A DNA stretch of 64,000 nucleotides from SHVZ01 sp041906305 (GCA_041906305.1 JAYRJL010000009.1:177029-241028); one strand, 5' to 3'; shown: positions 1 through 8,147, counted from the first letter of the stretch. Made by a program: numbers and translations. The notes: generated by a model from the letters alone, not told the origin.

Positions 1-1094
1 GTCGGCACAAGGCCGATCACGTCGCCGAGCAGGCCGAACAGGAACGGGCCGCCGGCGCCGGCGATGGAGCCGCCGGTGTAGAAGACCGCGAAGGCATGCG
101 TGCGCTTCCGCGATTCCACGAACTCCGGCACCGTGCCGTAAAGCACCGACGAGGTGCCGTTCAGCATCAGGCCCACCAGCGGCAGCAGGACCAGCGCGGC
201 GGTGAGCGACAGCGGCAGCAGCGCGAAGATCAGGGCCGTGGTGGCGCCTTCCGTCAGCACGACCGACGTCACCACGCCCAGCCGCGTACCGAGCCACCCC
301 ATCGCCAGCTTTCCGGCGGCACCACCCGCGAACATCAGCGAGAGCGCAAAGCCGATCGTCGGCAGGTCCGCCCCTTTCTCCTGCAGCAGGAACGGCAGGA
401 AGACGAGGAAGCCGGTGCGGACCAGGCTGTCGGCGACGTGGATGCAGAACAGCAGCCAGTAGGCCCACGGCCGGTCGATGCTCTCGTGATCGCCGCCGCC
501 GCGCTTGGCGACGAGTTCGGTCGGTCCCGGCTGCTTCAGGACCACGAGCACCAGGGCCGCCGAGACGACGCCAAGGGCCGCGGTCGCGAGCAGCGCCTCG
601 TGCCAGCCGACGGCCGCGGCGATCACCGCGAAAGCGGCCGGCAGCGCGACCTTGCCGACGTCGCCGGTGAAGTTGTAGGTGCCGAGTGCGGCGCGCGAGC
701 CCAGGCCCGGATGCGCCGAGGAGACCAGCGAAGAAGCGATCGGGTGCTGCGTGCTGCCGCCCGCTCCGGCGAGCAGCAGCCCGATCACGACGCCGGCCAG
801 GGATCCGGTGACGCCGGCGAGCCCGTACCCGACCGCCACCAGCAGCGTGCCGGCCGCGAGCACGGCGACATTGCCCAGGCGTCCGGCGAGCCAGCCCGAG
901 GGGATCTGCCCGGCCGCCATCGCGCTCGAGTAGACGGCTTTCAGCGCGCCGATCGCGGCGTAGCTCAGGCCGAACTGCGCCTGCAGCAGCGGATAGAGCA
1001 CGTTCAGGAGGTCGGTGAACCCGTCATGCAGGGCATGCATGCTGCCGCAAACGGCCAGCGTCTTCCTCGGCGACGGGTGGGCGGCGGCGGTCAT
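1..1094 (-). CDS. MFS transporter, partial (C-terminus beyond window edge)
   Basis: The gene runs leftwards and leaves the window, so only 364 N-terminal codons are present. The translation begins MTAAAHPSPRKTLAVCGSMH and holds at least nine hydrophobic segments, with the pattern LPTIGFALSLMFAGGAAGKL in the second half, typical of a 12-helix major facilitator. The opening segment (HDGFTDLLNVLYPLLQAQFG) resembles the fosmidomycin-resistance (Fsr) branch of drug efflux MFS proteins; that is a family impression, and the substrate is unknown. An in-frame TGA lies just upstream, so ATG at 1094 is the only reasonable start. No strong ribosome site is seen. It lies downstream of nnrS, separated by a strong hairpin, so it is probably a separate unit. 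Confidence 0.85.
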   Translation of the reverse strand, partial: MTAAAHPSPRKTLAVCGSMHALHDGFTDLLNVLYPLLQAQFGLSYAAIGALKAVYSSAMAAGQIPSGWLAGRLGNVAVLAAGTLLVAVGYGLAGVTGSLAGVVIGLLLAGAGGSTQHPIASSLVSSAHPGLGSRAALGTYNFTGDVGKVALPAAFAVIAAAVGWHEALLATAALGVVSAALVLVVLKQPGPTELVAKRGGGDHESIDRPWAYWLLFCIHVADSLVRTGFLVFLPFLLQEKGADLPTIGFALSLMFAGGAAGKLAMGWLGTRLGVVTSVVLTEGATTALIFALLPLSLTAALVLLPLVGLMLNGTSSVLYGTVPEFVESRKRTHAFAVFYTGGSIAGAGGPFLFGLLGDVIGLVP

Positions 1095-1168
1095 GGGGCT
1101 GCGTCATGAAACTGTCATGATTCGTCGGCGGCGACAAGGCGGCCACCTATCGACGCCGAGATCGCGAG

Positions 1169-1203
1169 CCTCTGCCGACGCCGCAAGGCGGCGTCGGCAG
1201 AGG
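1169..1203 (-). terminator. Strong hairpin after nnrS
   Basis: A perfect 15-bp inverted repeat (arms 1169-1183 and 1189-1203, loop CAAGG) lies 40 bp beyond the nnrS stop and before the MFS gene. There is no T-run on the minus strand, so it is either a non-canonical terminator or an mRNA 3'-end stabiliser. Confidence 0.5.
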
Positions 1204-1243
1204 TGGTCAAGGCCTCGCGGCTCGACTTCGTCGCGCGCCGAGG

Positions 1244-2419
1244 CTAGCCGGCGTTCCTCGGCGGACGGCAGAGGAGCGGGGCGAAGGCGACGGCGAATCC
1301 AAGGAACGCCGCCACCCAGGCGATGCCCGCGGCCGGCAGCAGCAGCGGCGACAGGTCGGGGACGCCCGCAGCGACGACGCGTGCGATGCCGGCGAAGACG
1401 ATGGCGGCATAGATGGCCGCTGTCGCGGCGCCGGCGTTCAGGGAGCGACCGGTGTGGCCGAGGCTCGCCCGCGTCATCACCGCCAGAGTCATCGTCGCGA
1501 TCGCCGCGGCCCAGGCGTGCATTCCGGTCGCCGCCGGCGCGAACCCCAGAGAGGAGGCGCCGGCGAGCAGGAAGCCCGCGGGAACGAACGCATAGCCGGC
1601 GTGGAGGATGAGCACGAGAGGCTCGGCGAAGGTCCGCTCGCCGCTCCAGCGCGCGAGCCTTGCCAGATGCGCGACGCCGACGACGACCAGGGCAAGCCCG
1701 GCGGGCACGCTGTCCGGTATCGCGATCCAGAGAACGAAGGCCGCGGCGCTTGCCGCGACGACCGCCATGTCGCACGGCCCGAAAGCGGCAGGGAGCCGGG
1801 CCTCGGGACGATTGCGCATGAGCCAGTTGCGGGTGAAGGACGGAATGATGCGGCCGCCGATCACCGAGATCAGGAGCACGATCGCGGCGATGCCGAGGCG
1901 TGCCGAGAGGTCGGCCGCCCCATGGAGGTGCACCTCGACGTGGAAGAGCACGTTGCCGGCGGCAAGGAGGCCAACGAGCGCCACGACGCGCAGGTTTCGC
2001 CAGTTGTTGCCGGCCACGACCTCGCGCGCGGTGACCGCCAGCACGAGAGACAGGAACAGGAGGTCGGCGATCATCGTCGGCAGCCAGCCGAGCTCCGCCG
2101 AGAACAGGATGGCGAGGCGTCCCCCAAGCCAAGCGGAGACCAGGACCAGCAGCGGCGCGCCGCGGACCGGTAGGCGCCCGGTCCAGTTCGGGATCGCCGT
2201 CAGCAGGAAGCCGGCCACGACGCCCGGCACGTAGCCGAAGATCATCTCATGGACGTGCCAGTCCCGCGCCTGGAACAGCCCCCCGATCGTGATCTCGCCC
2301 CAATAGGCGCAGAGCCAGACCGGGATGCTGAGGCCGGCGAAGATCGATGGGAGCAGGAAGAAAGGCCGGAACCCGTAGGTCAGGAGGACCGGCCATCTTC
2401 CCTTTTCTGCCGCGATCAC
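1244..2419 (-). CDS. nnrS: NnrS family membrane protein
   Basis: The 391-residue product is almost entirely hydrophobic, with about twelve predicted membrane segments. It carries the NnrS family opening (YGFRPFFLLPSIFAGLSIP), the HVHEMIFGY motif near residue 55 and GGRIIPSFTRNWL in the middle. NnrS is a haem/copper-containing inner membrane protein that relieves nitric oxide stress and is found in NO-responsive regulons. The start is GTG at 2419, 10 bp after the pseudoazurin stop, so the two genes form one transcript from the box at 2937. This context, beside nirK, agrees with a role in coping with NO made by nitrite reduction. Confidence 0.92.
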   Translation of the reverse strand: MIAAEKGRWPVLLTYGFRPFFLLPSIFAGLSIPVWLCAYWGEITIGGLFQARDWHVHEMIFGYVPGVVAGFLLTAIPNWTGRLPVRGAPLLVLVSAWLGGRLAILFSAELGWLPTMIADLLFLSLVLAVTAREVVAGNNWRNLRVVALVGLLAAGNVLFHVEVHLHGAADLSARLGIAAIVLLISVIGGRIIPSFTRNWLMRNRPEARLPAAFGPCDMAVVAASAAAFVLWIAIPDSVPAGLALVVVGVAHLARLARWSGERTFAEPLVLILHAGYAFVPAGFLLAGASSLGFAPAATGMHAWAAAIATMTLAVMTRASLGHTGRSLNAGAATAAIYAAIVFAGIARVVAAGVPDLSPLLLPAAGIAWVAAFLGFAVAFAPLLCRPPRNAG

Positions 2420-2429
2420 TGCCGAGGCC

Positions 2430-2882
2430 CTACTTCGCCGCGAGGGTGGGCGCGGCCTTGGCGAACAGGCCGGCGAAGACCTGCTTTGCCTTGCCCGGGT
2501 GCGCGACCTTCGCCGCGTCCGTCTCGTTGCCGGGCTTGCCGACGACGATCAGCGCCACCATGCCCATCGCGTAGTGCGGCTTGCATTTCACGCCGTAGAC
2601 GCCGGGCTTGTCGAAGGTGATCGCCACTTCCTCGTTGATCTTGCCGACGAAGGTCTTGGCGCCGTCGGGAAGCATCCCGTCCACGCTCTCGACGTTGTGC
2701 CCCTTGTCGGTGGCGACGAACTTGACCGTGTCGCCCGGAGAGACGGTCACGAGGGCGGGTTCGAACACCATGGCGCCCTCGGCGCCCTTGTTCAGCATCT
2801 TGACCTCGACCTCGGCCGCATTGGCGATGCCGGTCAGGGCCAGGCCCGCGACCAGGGCACCGATTGTCAGTAGCTTGCGCAT
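2430..2882 (-). CDS. Pseudoazurin (type 1 copper protein)
   Basis: A small periplasmic blue copper protein that donates electrons to copper nitrite reductase. An N-terminal signal peptide (MRKLLTIGALVAGLALTG, cleavage after IANA) precedes a cupredoxin domain. The copper ligands are visible: His in KGHNVES, then Cys, His and Met in VKCKPHYAMGM. The open frame extends to 2894 (MEMDMRK), but only the third Met, at 2882, has a good ribosome site (GGAG six bases upstream), and it gives a clean signal peptide of 150 residues in total. It leads the pseudoazurin-nnrS transcript and has a FixK/NnrR-type box upstream, so expression is probably coupled to nirK. Confidence 0.93.
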   Translation of the reverse strand: MRKLLTIGALVAGLALTGIANAAEVEVKMLNKGAEGAMVFEPALVTVSPGDTVKFVATDKGHNVESVDGMLPDGAKTFVGKINEEVAITFDKPGVYGVKCKPHYAMGMVALIVVGKPGNETDAAKVAHPGKAKQVFAGLFAKAAPTLAAK

Positions 2883-2936
2883 GTCCATCTCCATAAGGTG
2901 TGCGCATATCTATAAGCCGCCTTTCGAACGGTCTCT

Positions 2937-2950
2937 TTGACGCAACGCAA
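2937..2950. promoter_or_regulatory. FixK/NnrR-type box between pseudoazurin and the Crp/Fnr regulator
   Basis: TTGACGCAACGCAA fits the alphaproteobacterial consensus TTG(A/C)-N6-(T/G)CAA. A nearly identical site (one base different) precedes nirK at 3968. The box centre lies about 60 bp from the pseudoazurin ATG at 2882 and about 43 bp from the regulator ATG at 2987, so it could serve the leftward genes and also autoregulate the regulator. Confidence 0.65.
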
Positions 2951-2986
2951 ATCCGGCGCCGATCCCCGGCCCTAAAAGAGCGCCCC

Positions 2987-3685
2987 ATGACGTCGATCGA
3001 TCGCTCGACCATTTCCGCGCTTCCCCTCTTCGGCGGCCTCGGCCCGGCGGAGCTCGACGACGTGCTGCGCGACGCGCGATCGCTCAGGGTGGAGAAGAAC
3101 GCCGCGGTGTTCGAGCAGGGCGCGGAAGCGGCATCGTTCTTCCTGCTCCTGCACGGCCATGTGCGCGCGGCCAAGACCACGCCGGACGGTCACCAGATGG
3201 TGGTCCGCTACGTCTCGCCCGGCGAAATCTTCGGCGTCGCGCCGGCGATCGGTCTCACGCGGTATCCCGCGACCGCGACCGCCGTTGCCGACAGCGTCGT
3301 CCTCGCCTGGCCTTCGGTGCGCTGGTCCGATCTCGCCGCCCGCTACCCGTCGATCGCCGCCGGCGCGATGCAGACGATCGGCGCCCGCCTGCAGGAAGCG
3401 CATACGCGGATCATCGAGATGACCACCGAGGAGGTCGAGCGCCGCGTCGCGCACGCACTCCTGCGGCTCGCCAAGCAGGCCGGCCGCAAGATCGAGAAGG
3501 GCATCGAGATCGATTTTCCGATCAGCCGCCAGGACCTGGCGGAGATGACCGGCACGACGCTGCATTCGGTGAGCCGTGTCCTGAGCGCCTGGGAGAAGAG
3601 CGGATTGGTCGAGGGCGGGCGCCAGCGCATCGTTCTGGCCGACCCGCACGGCCTGTTCGAGCTCGCCAACAAGCCCGCCGACTAG
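2987..3685 (+). CDS. Crp/Fnr-family regulator, NnrR/DNR-like
   Basis: A 232-residue regulator with an N-terminal cyclic-nucleotide-binding-like beta barrel (residues about 10-120), a dimer helix and a C-terminal winged helix (RQDLAEMTGTTLHSVSRVLS). The protein has no cysteine, so it cannot hold an Fnr-type iron-sulfur cluster; this and the neighbours fit the NO-sensing NnrR/DNR group. The recognition helix reads HSVSR, with His in place of the Glu of the Fnr ExxSR motif. The open frame extends upstream to 2900, but that stretch would swallow the regulatory box; ATG 2987 gives a normal family N-terminus (MTSIDRSTISALPLFGGL). Likely activator of nirK and pseudoazurin; gene name left open. Confidence 0.88.
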   Translation: MTSIDRSTISALPLFGGLGPAELDDVLRDARSLRVEKNAAVFEQGAEAASFFLLLHGHVRAAKTTPDGHQMVVRYVSPGEIFGVAPAIGLTRYPATATAVADSVVLAWPSVRWSDLAARYPSIAAGAMQTIGARLQEAHTRIIEMTTEEVERRVAHALLRLAKQAGRKIEKGIEIDFPISRQDLAEMTGTTLHSVSRVLSAWEKSGLVEGGRQRIVLADPHGLFELANKPAD

Positions 3686-3894
3686 TTCGGCGCCGGAAGG
3701 CCTGCCGCTTCCTTCATCGCCGCCAGCACCGCCTCGAGGTCCAGCTCGTGCTCCTCGCAGGCATCGACCAGCGTGTGGAAGCTCGAGATCGGGCAGCCGA
3801 CGCAGCCCATGCGGTAGCGGAGGAAGACCCCGATGGTCGCAGGCCAGCGCGTCATGATCTCGCCGACGGTCAGGTGTTCAGCAAGCTTTGGCAT
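3682..3894 (-). CDS. DUF1858 domain protein
   Basis: A 70-residue protein with the DUF1858 pattern: LTVGEIMTRWPAT near the N-terminus and a CVGC pair (MGCVGCPISSFHTL) at about residues 31-34. The domain is common beside anaerobic and nitrosative-stress genes, and the Cys pair may be redox active or bind metal; its biochemical role is not established. It converges on the regulator gene and their stop codons share one CTAG (3682-3685). It sits back-to-back with nirK, so it may be driven from the same 3895-4040 intergenic region. Confidence 0.82.
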   Translation of the reverse strand: MPKLAEHLTVGEIMTRWPATIGVFLRYRMGCVGCPISSFHTLVDACEEHELDLEAVLAAMKEAAGLPAPN

Positions 3895-3967
3895 GAGTGA
3901 AGGTTAACGCCGCCCGCGACGCTCGCTCTTTGTCGCGCGTCAAGTTCGCCGACGATCGGCCGGGAAG

Positions 3968-3981
3968 TTGACGCAGCGCAA
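3968..3981 (+). promoter_or_regulatory. FixK/NnrR-type box upstream of nirK
   Basis: TTGACGCAGCGCAA matches TTGA-N6-GCAA and differs by one base from the site at 2937. Its centre is about 66 bp before the nirK ATG. A site centred at -41.5 would put the transcript start near 4016, leaving a leader of about 25 nt that includes the AGGAGG ribosome site. Confidence 0.68.
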
Positions 3982-4040
3982 AGACCCTACCGGCGTCCCC
4001 GACGACACTGCACCCAATTCAACAGATAGGAGGTGTCGTC

Positions 4041-5192
4041 ATGATCACTCGGAGAAGCGCCCTGATGGGCAGCGCCCTCGCCTCGCTCGCCATGAGCCTG
4101 CCGGCCGCCGCCGCCCAGGTGAAGCAGACGGTCGCCGCGATGCCGGCGAACCTGCCGCGCGAGACCATCGAGCTCGTCGCGCCGCCCTTCGTCCATCCGC
4201 ATGAGCAGGCGACCAAGCAGGGCCCCAAGATCGTCGCCTTCCGCATGGAGGTCGAGGAGAAGAAGGTGGTCATCGACGACAAGGGAACCACCTTCCAGGC
4301 GATGACCTTCAACGGCTCGATGCCGGGCCCGCTGATGGTCGTGCACGAGGGCGACTACGTCGAGCTGACGCTGGTCAACCCCGACACCAACTCGCTTCCG
4401 CACAACATCGACTTCCATTCGGCGACCGGCGCCCTCGGCGGCGGCGCGCTGACCCTGATCAACCCCGGCGAGGAGGTGGTGCTGCGCTGGAAGGCGACGC
4501 GCACCGGCGTCTTCGTCTACCACTGCGCGCCGGAGGGGGCGATGATCCCCTGGCACGTGGTCTCGGGCATGCACGGCGCGATCATGGTGCTGCCGCGCGA
4601 AGGACTGAAGGACGGCAACGGCAAGTCCCTCAAGTACGACCGCGTCTACTACGTCGGCGAGCACGACCTCTACGTCCCGAAGGACGCGAACGGCAAGTAC
4701 AAGGATTACGACTCTCCCGGCGAGTCCTACGGCGACACGGTCGAGGTGATGCGGGGGCTGATCCCGAGCCACGTGGTGTTCAACGGCAAGGTCGGCGCGC
4801 TGACCGGCAAGAACGCAATGCAGGCGAAGGTCGGCGAGACGGTGCTGATCATCCATTCCCAGGCCAACCGCGACTCCCGGCCCCACCTGATCGGCGGCCA
4901 CGGCGACTACGTCTGGGAGACCGGCAAGTTCGCGAACAAGCCGGAGCGCGACCTCGAGACCTGGTTCATCCGCGGCGGCTCGGCCGGTGCGGCGCTCTAC
5001 ACCTTCCTGCAGCCCGGCATCTATGCCTACGTGAACCACAACCTGATCGAGGCGGTCGAGCTCGGCGCCGCAGCCCACTTCAAGGTCGATGGCCAGTGGA
5101 ACGACGACCTGATGACCCAGGTCAAGCCGCCGTCCCCGATCGACGGCAACAAGTCCCAGGGTGCGCTGCCGCAGAAGCACGCGCATCGTTGA
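4041..5192 (+). CDS. nirK: Copper-containing nitrite reductase
   Basis: NirK reduces nitrite to nitric oxide in the periplasm. The 383-residue protein starts with a twin-arginine-type signal (MITRRSALMGSALASLAM, cleavage near AAA) and has two cupredoxin domains. Type 1 copper ligands are seen in LPHNIDFH and in VYHCAPEGAMIPWHVVSGMH; type 2 copper histidines are in the DFH and YHC motifs and in the second domain. The catalytic Asp (NIDFH) and active-site His (HLIGGHGDYVW) are present. The length and motifs fit the shorter class I enzymes. A strong AGGAGG site precedes ATG 4041. The FixK/NnrR-type box at 3968 and the pseudoazurin gene nearby complete a nitrite-respiration unit. Confidence 0.97.
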   Translation: MITRRSALMGSALASLAMSLPAAAAQVKQTVAAMPANLPRETIELVAPPFVHPHEQATKQGPKIVAFRMEVEEKKVVIDDKGTTFQAMTFNGSMPGPLMVVHEGDYVELTLVNPDTNSLPHNIDFHSATGALGGGALTLINPGEEVVLRWKATRTGVFVYHCAPEGAMIPWHVVSGMHGAIMVLPREGLKDGNGKSLKYDRVYYVGEHDLYVPKDANGKYKDYDSPGESYGDTVEVMRGLIPSHVVFNGKVGALTGKNAMQAKVGETVLIIHSQANRDSRPHLIGGHGDYVWETGKFANKPERDLETWFIRGGSAGAALYTFLQPGIYAYVNHNLIEAVELGAAAHFKVDGQWNDDLMTQVKPPSPIDGNKSQGALPQKHAHR

Positions 5193-5199
5193 CGACGCT

Positions 5200-5230
5200 G
5201 CGGCCCGCCCCGGCGGGCCGCTTTCTTCTT
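5200..5230 (+). terminator. Intrinsic terminator/attenuator between nirK and nirV
   Basis: The arms GCGGCCCGCC (5200-5209) and GGCGGGCCGC (5212-5221) form a stem followed by TTTCTTCTT. It lies 8 bp after the nirK stop and 15 bp before nirV, so it probably lets only part of the transcripts through to nirV. Confidence 0.75.
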
Positions 5231-5244
5231 CAGAGGCACCTCCC

Positions 5245-6090
5245 ATGTCCATCAAGCTCACGATCCTCGCCGCCGGCGTCGCTGCCCCGATCGCGCTGAC
5301 CGGATCGGCGGGCCTCAAGGACGCCCCGACCGCCGACGACGGGTTCGTCGCGGTCCGCGAAAGCACGATCGCCTATCGCCTTCCGGGCGAATTCACCGAA
5401 GCCGGCCGCCCCGTCGAAGCGCCGGTCGAGAAGATGCGTGTCGGCGCGACCTCGATGATGCGCTTCCAGGTGACCAACGCGGAGTACGCACGCTGCGTCG
5501 CCGACCGCGCCTGTGCCGCGACGACCGAGCCGGCGGCGAAGCCCGACCGCCCGGCCGTGAAGGTGAGCTGGCGTGACGCCGAAGCCTATGCGGCGTGGCT
5601 CTCGCGCACGACCGGCGCCTTCTATCGCCTGCCGACCGACGCCGAATGGGTCGCCGCCGCCGGCAGCCGCTTCAACGACGAGCCGATCGCCTCGGCCCCG
5701 AGCGCGGATCCGTCCCGCCTGTGGCTCGCCCGCTACGAGCAGGAATCGCAGCGAAAGGCTGCCTCGGACCCCGGCGCGCAGCCGACGGGACATTTCGGCG
5801 CGAACGAGAACGGCGTCGTCGACCTCGCCGGCAACGTCTGGGAATGGACCAGCACCTGCTATCGCCGGCTGGCGCTCGACACCGCGGCGGAGACCGTCAA
5901 CTGCGGCGTTCGCGTCGTCGAGGGCCGTCATCGCAGCTACATGACCGACTTCATCCGCGATCCCCGCAGCGGCGGCTGCGCCGTCGGCACGCCCCCTGAG
6001 AATCTCGGCTTCCGCCTGGTGCGCGTCGACAACGCCTGGATCGCCTGGCGGGGCGCGGTGGAGCGCTTCCTCGCCAGCCTGTCGTCGTGA
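5245..6090 (+). CDS. nirV: NirV, formylglycine-generating-enzyme-like (SUMF1) protein
   Basis: A 281-residue exported protein with a signal-like N-terminus (MSIKLTILAAGVAAPIAL) and one SUMF1/FGE-sulfatase domain: RFQVTNAEYARCV, VSWRDAEAYAAWL, YRLPTDAEWVAAA, VVDLAGNVWEWT and the closing NLGFRLV. NirV genes follow nirK in many denitrifiers, but their role is not settled. The two active-site cysteines of true FGE are not in place: the region reads HRSYMTDFIRD where FGE has HRSYCYRYRC, so the protein should lack FGE oxidase activity. The open frame extends into nirK (5161), but ATG 5245 has an AGAGG site and begins the signal peptide. Confidence 0.9.
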   Translation: MSIKLTILAAGVAAPIALTGSAGLKDAPTADDGFVAVRESTIAYRLPGEFTEAGRPVEAPVEKMRVGATSMMRFQVTNAEYARCVADRACAATTEPAAKPDRPAVKVSWRDAEAYAAWLSRTTGAFYRLPTDAEWVAAAGSRFNDEPIASAPSADPSRLWLARYEQESQRKAASDPGAQPTGHFGANENGVVDLAGNVWEWTSTCYRRLALDTAAETVNCGVRVVEGRHRSYMTDFIRDPRSGGCAVGTPPENLGFRLVRVDNAWIAWRGAVERFLASLSS

Positions 6091-6091
6091 G

Positions 6092-7105
6092 CTAGGGCTC
6101 GATCACGATCTTCCCGAAGAAGGCGCGGCTCTCGAGCGCAGCCATCGCCTCGGCAGCGCGCTCGAGCGGGAAGCGCTCGTGGTGCAGCTCCGGCTTCAGC
6201 CTGCCGTCGCGCGTCATCGCCAGCAGCGCCTCCACGTCCTCCCGCCCCCAGCCGTTCGAGCCGGTGATGTTGAGCTCGAAGGTCCAGATGAAGCGGATGT
6301 CTTCCTTCGGGTCGTAGCCGGCGGTGGCGCCGCAGGTGAGCATCCGCCCGTCGCGGCGCATCACGCGAAGCGACTTGGTCCAGGTGTCGCCGCCGGTGAA
6401 GTTGATCACCACGTCGATGCCGCCCTGGTCGCGCGGACCGACGCGGGCACGGCCGAAGCGCTGCTGGCACTCCTTGACCCAGTCGCCTTCCGCATAGTTG
6501 AGGCCGATGTCGGCACCGAGCGCCGCCAGCTTGTCGAGCTTCTCCTGGCTGGAGGCGGCGGCGATCACCGTGGCGCCGGCGGACTTCGCGAGCTGCACGC
6601 AGCAGGAGCCGACGCCGCCCGAGGCACCGAGGACCAGCACCTTCTCGCCCGGCCGGATCTTGCCGCGCGTGATCGTCATCCGGTGCGCGGTGCCGTAGGC
6701 GCAGGGGATCGCCGCAGCCTCGGCGAAGGAAATCGCACCGTCGAGCCTGACCAGCATGTGCGCCGGCACGCGCACGTACTCGGCGAAGCCGCCGTCGAAC
6801 ATCTCGCCCATGAGACCGCCCTTGACGCGGTCGATCGGATCGACGACGACGCGGTCGCCGACCTTGAACCCTGAGACCTCGCGGCCGAGCTCGACGATCT
6901 CGCCGGCGAGGTCGATGCCGATGACGATCGGCAGCGGCACCTTGATCCCCGGCATGCCGTTGCGCGTGAAGATGTCGTGATAGTTGAGCGTGCAGGCACG
7001 CACCCTGAGCACCACGTCTCCGGCATCGGGGCGCGGGTCGGGATAGTGGGCATCGAGCACGAACTTGTCGTTTCCGCCATGTTCGGTGAGGACGACCGCT
7101 TTCAT
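6092..7105 (-). CDS. Zinc-type/quinone-oxidoreductase-like alcohol dehydrogenase (MDR family)
   Basis: A 337-residue medium-chain dehydrogenase/reductase. It has the GroES-like N-terminal domain (VRACTLNYHDIFTRNGMPG, GIDLAGEIVELG) and a Rossmann NAD(P)-binding motif (VLVLGASGGVGSCCVQLAK, about residues 163-181). The catalytic zinc Cys of classical alcohol dehydrogenases is replaced (TLNYHDIF), pointing to the zinc-free quinone oxidoreductase/enoyl reductase side of the family. The substrate is unknown. It lies 49 bp downstream of the LysR gene on the same strand and may be co-transcribed with it. Its stop codon abuts that of nirV (convergent). Confidence 0.87.
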   Translation of the reverse strand: MKAVVLTEHGGNDKFVLDAHYPDPRPDAGDVVLRVRACTLNYHDIFTRNGMPGIKVPLPIVIGIDLAGEIVELGREVSGFKVGDRVVVDPIDRVKGGLMGEMFDGGFAEYVRVPAHMLVRLDGAISFAEAAAIPCAYGTAHRMTITRGKIRPGEKVLVLGASGGVGSCCVQLAKSAGATVIAAASSQEKLDKLAALGADIGLNYAEGDWVKECQQRFGRARVGPRDQGGIDVVINFTGGDTWTKSLRVMRRDGRMLTCGATAGYDPKEDIRFIWTFELNITGSNGWGREDVEALLAMTRDGRLKPELHHERFPLERAAEAMAALESRAFFGKIVIEP

Positions 7106-7154
7106 GCGCGCATTCCTTGGCTCGGGGCGGAACGCATCCCACAGATGAGGCGCG

Positions 7155-8147
7155 TTATCCAGCCTTGCGATGGCGGCGCCGGGCGCCCTTCGGCTCGGGC
7201 TCCATCGGCAACGGTCCGCGCGCCGGGACGGACCCTGCCCCGCAATTCACCAGCCGCTGGCGGAGGTCGGCGATCAGCATCTGCCCTGCGCGACCGGGCG
7301 GGCGGTTGCGCGGATACACCAGGTGGATCGGCATGCTCCAGCTGTCGTTCTCGACCAGGTGCAGGCGCTTGAGTCGCCCGGCCGCGATGTGCGGCTCGAC
7401 CATATGGGCCGGCATGTTGCACCAGCCGAACCCGGCCAGCAGGTAGTCGAGCCGCGTGCTGAGATCGGCGAAGCGCCAGACGCGCCGGCTGATCACGCCG
7501 GCCGAAAATCGCGCGGTGATCTGGGTGCGGTCGGTCAGCACGAGCTGGACCTGGTCCTCGAGCACGCGACGTTCGACCGGCTCCCTGGCCCGCGCCAGCG
7601 GATGGTCGCTCGCCACGACCGGCGCCATCGGGATCGCGGCAAAGGGCTCGCTCACGAAGTCCTGGTCGTTCGCGAGTGTCCGCGGCGGGTAGAGGGCGAG
7701 CCTCGCCGCGCCATCGCGCAGGCGCTGCTCGCCGCCGCCGAGCGCCTCGGTGAAGACGGTCACCGGCAGGTCGGGAAACGCCTGGGTCAGGACCTTGAGG
7801 CTCTCCATCAGCACCGCGTTCGGGAACATCGCCTCGACCGCGAGCGTGAGCTCGGGCTCGATGTCGGAGGCGATGCTCTCGGCCCGCGCGCGCAAGGCAT
7901 CGGCGCCGTCGACCAGGCGCCTTGCATCCTCGAGCAGCGACTTCCCGGCCTCGGTCAGGGTCGGGCTCTTGGTCGAGCGGTCGAACAGCACGACGCCCAA
8001 CGTCGACTCGAGCGCCTGGATGGTCTGGCTGACCGCCGACTGCACGCGCCGGAGCCGGCGGCCGGCCGCCGAGAAGCTGCCGGTCTCGGCGACCACGATC
8101 AGCGTGCGCAGCTGGTCCAGGGTCAGGCGGTCGAGCACCCGCCCCAT
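7155..8147 (-). CDS. LysR-family transcriptional regulator
   Basis: A 330-residue regulator with an N-terminal winged helix-turn-helix (LDQLRTLIVVAETGSFSAAG, VQSAVSQTIQALE, residues about 8-66) and a LysR effector-binding domain to about residue 300; the C-terminus ends in a basic tail (PEPKGARRRHRKAG). It is divergent from the azoreductase gene with a 114-bp gap that holds an inverted repeat, so it most likely controls azoR and possibly the downstream dehydrogenase. The inducer cannot be told from sequence. Confidence 0.92.
   Translation of the reverse strand: MGRVLDRLTLDQLRTLIVVAETGSFSAAGRRLRRVQSAVSQTIQALESTLGVVLFDRSTKSPTLTEAGKSLLEDARRLVDGADALRARAESIASDIEPELTLAVEAMFPNAVLMESLKVLTQAFPDLPVTVFTEALGGGEQRLRDGAARLALYPPRTLANDQDFVSEPFAAIPMAPVVASDHPLARAREPVERRVLEDQVQLVLTDRTQITARFSAGVISRRVWRFADLSTRLDYLLAGFGWCNMPAHMVEPHIAAGRLKRLHLVENDSWSMPIHLVYPRNRPPGRAGQMLIADLRQRLVNCGAGSVPARGPLPMEPEPKGARRRHRKAG

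Noticed and set aside
96..1109. 337-codon plus-strand open frame at the window start
   Set aside because: Its translation is Arg/Gln/Asp-rich with no fold pattern, a typical high-GC shadow; the minus strand encodes a clear MFS membrane protein.
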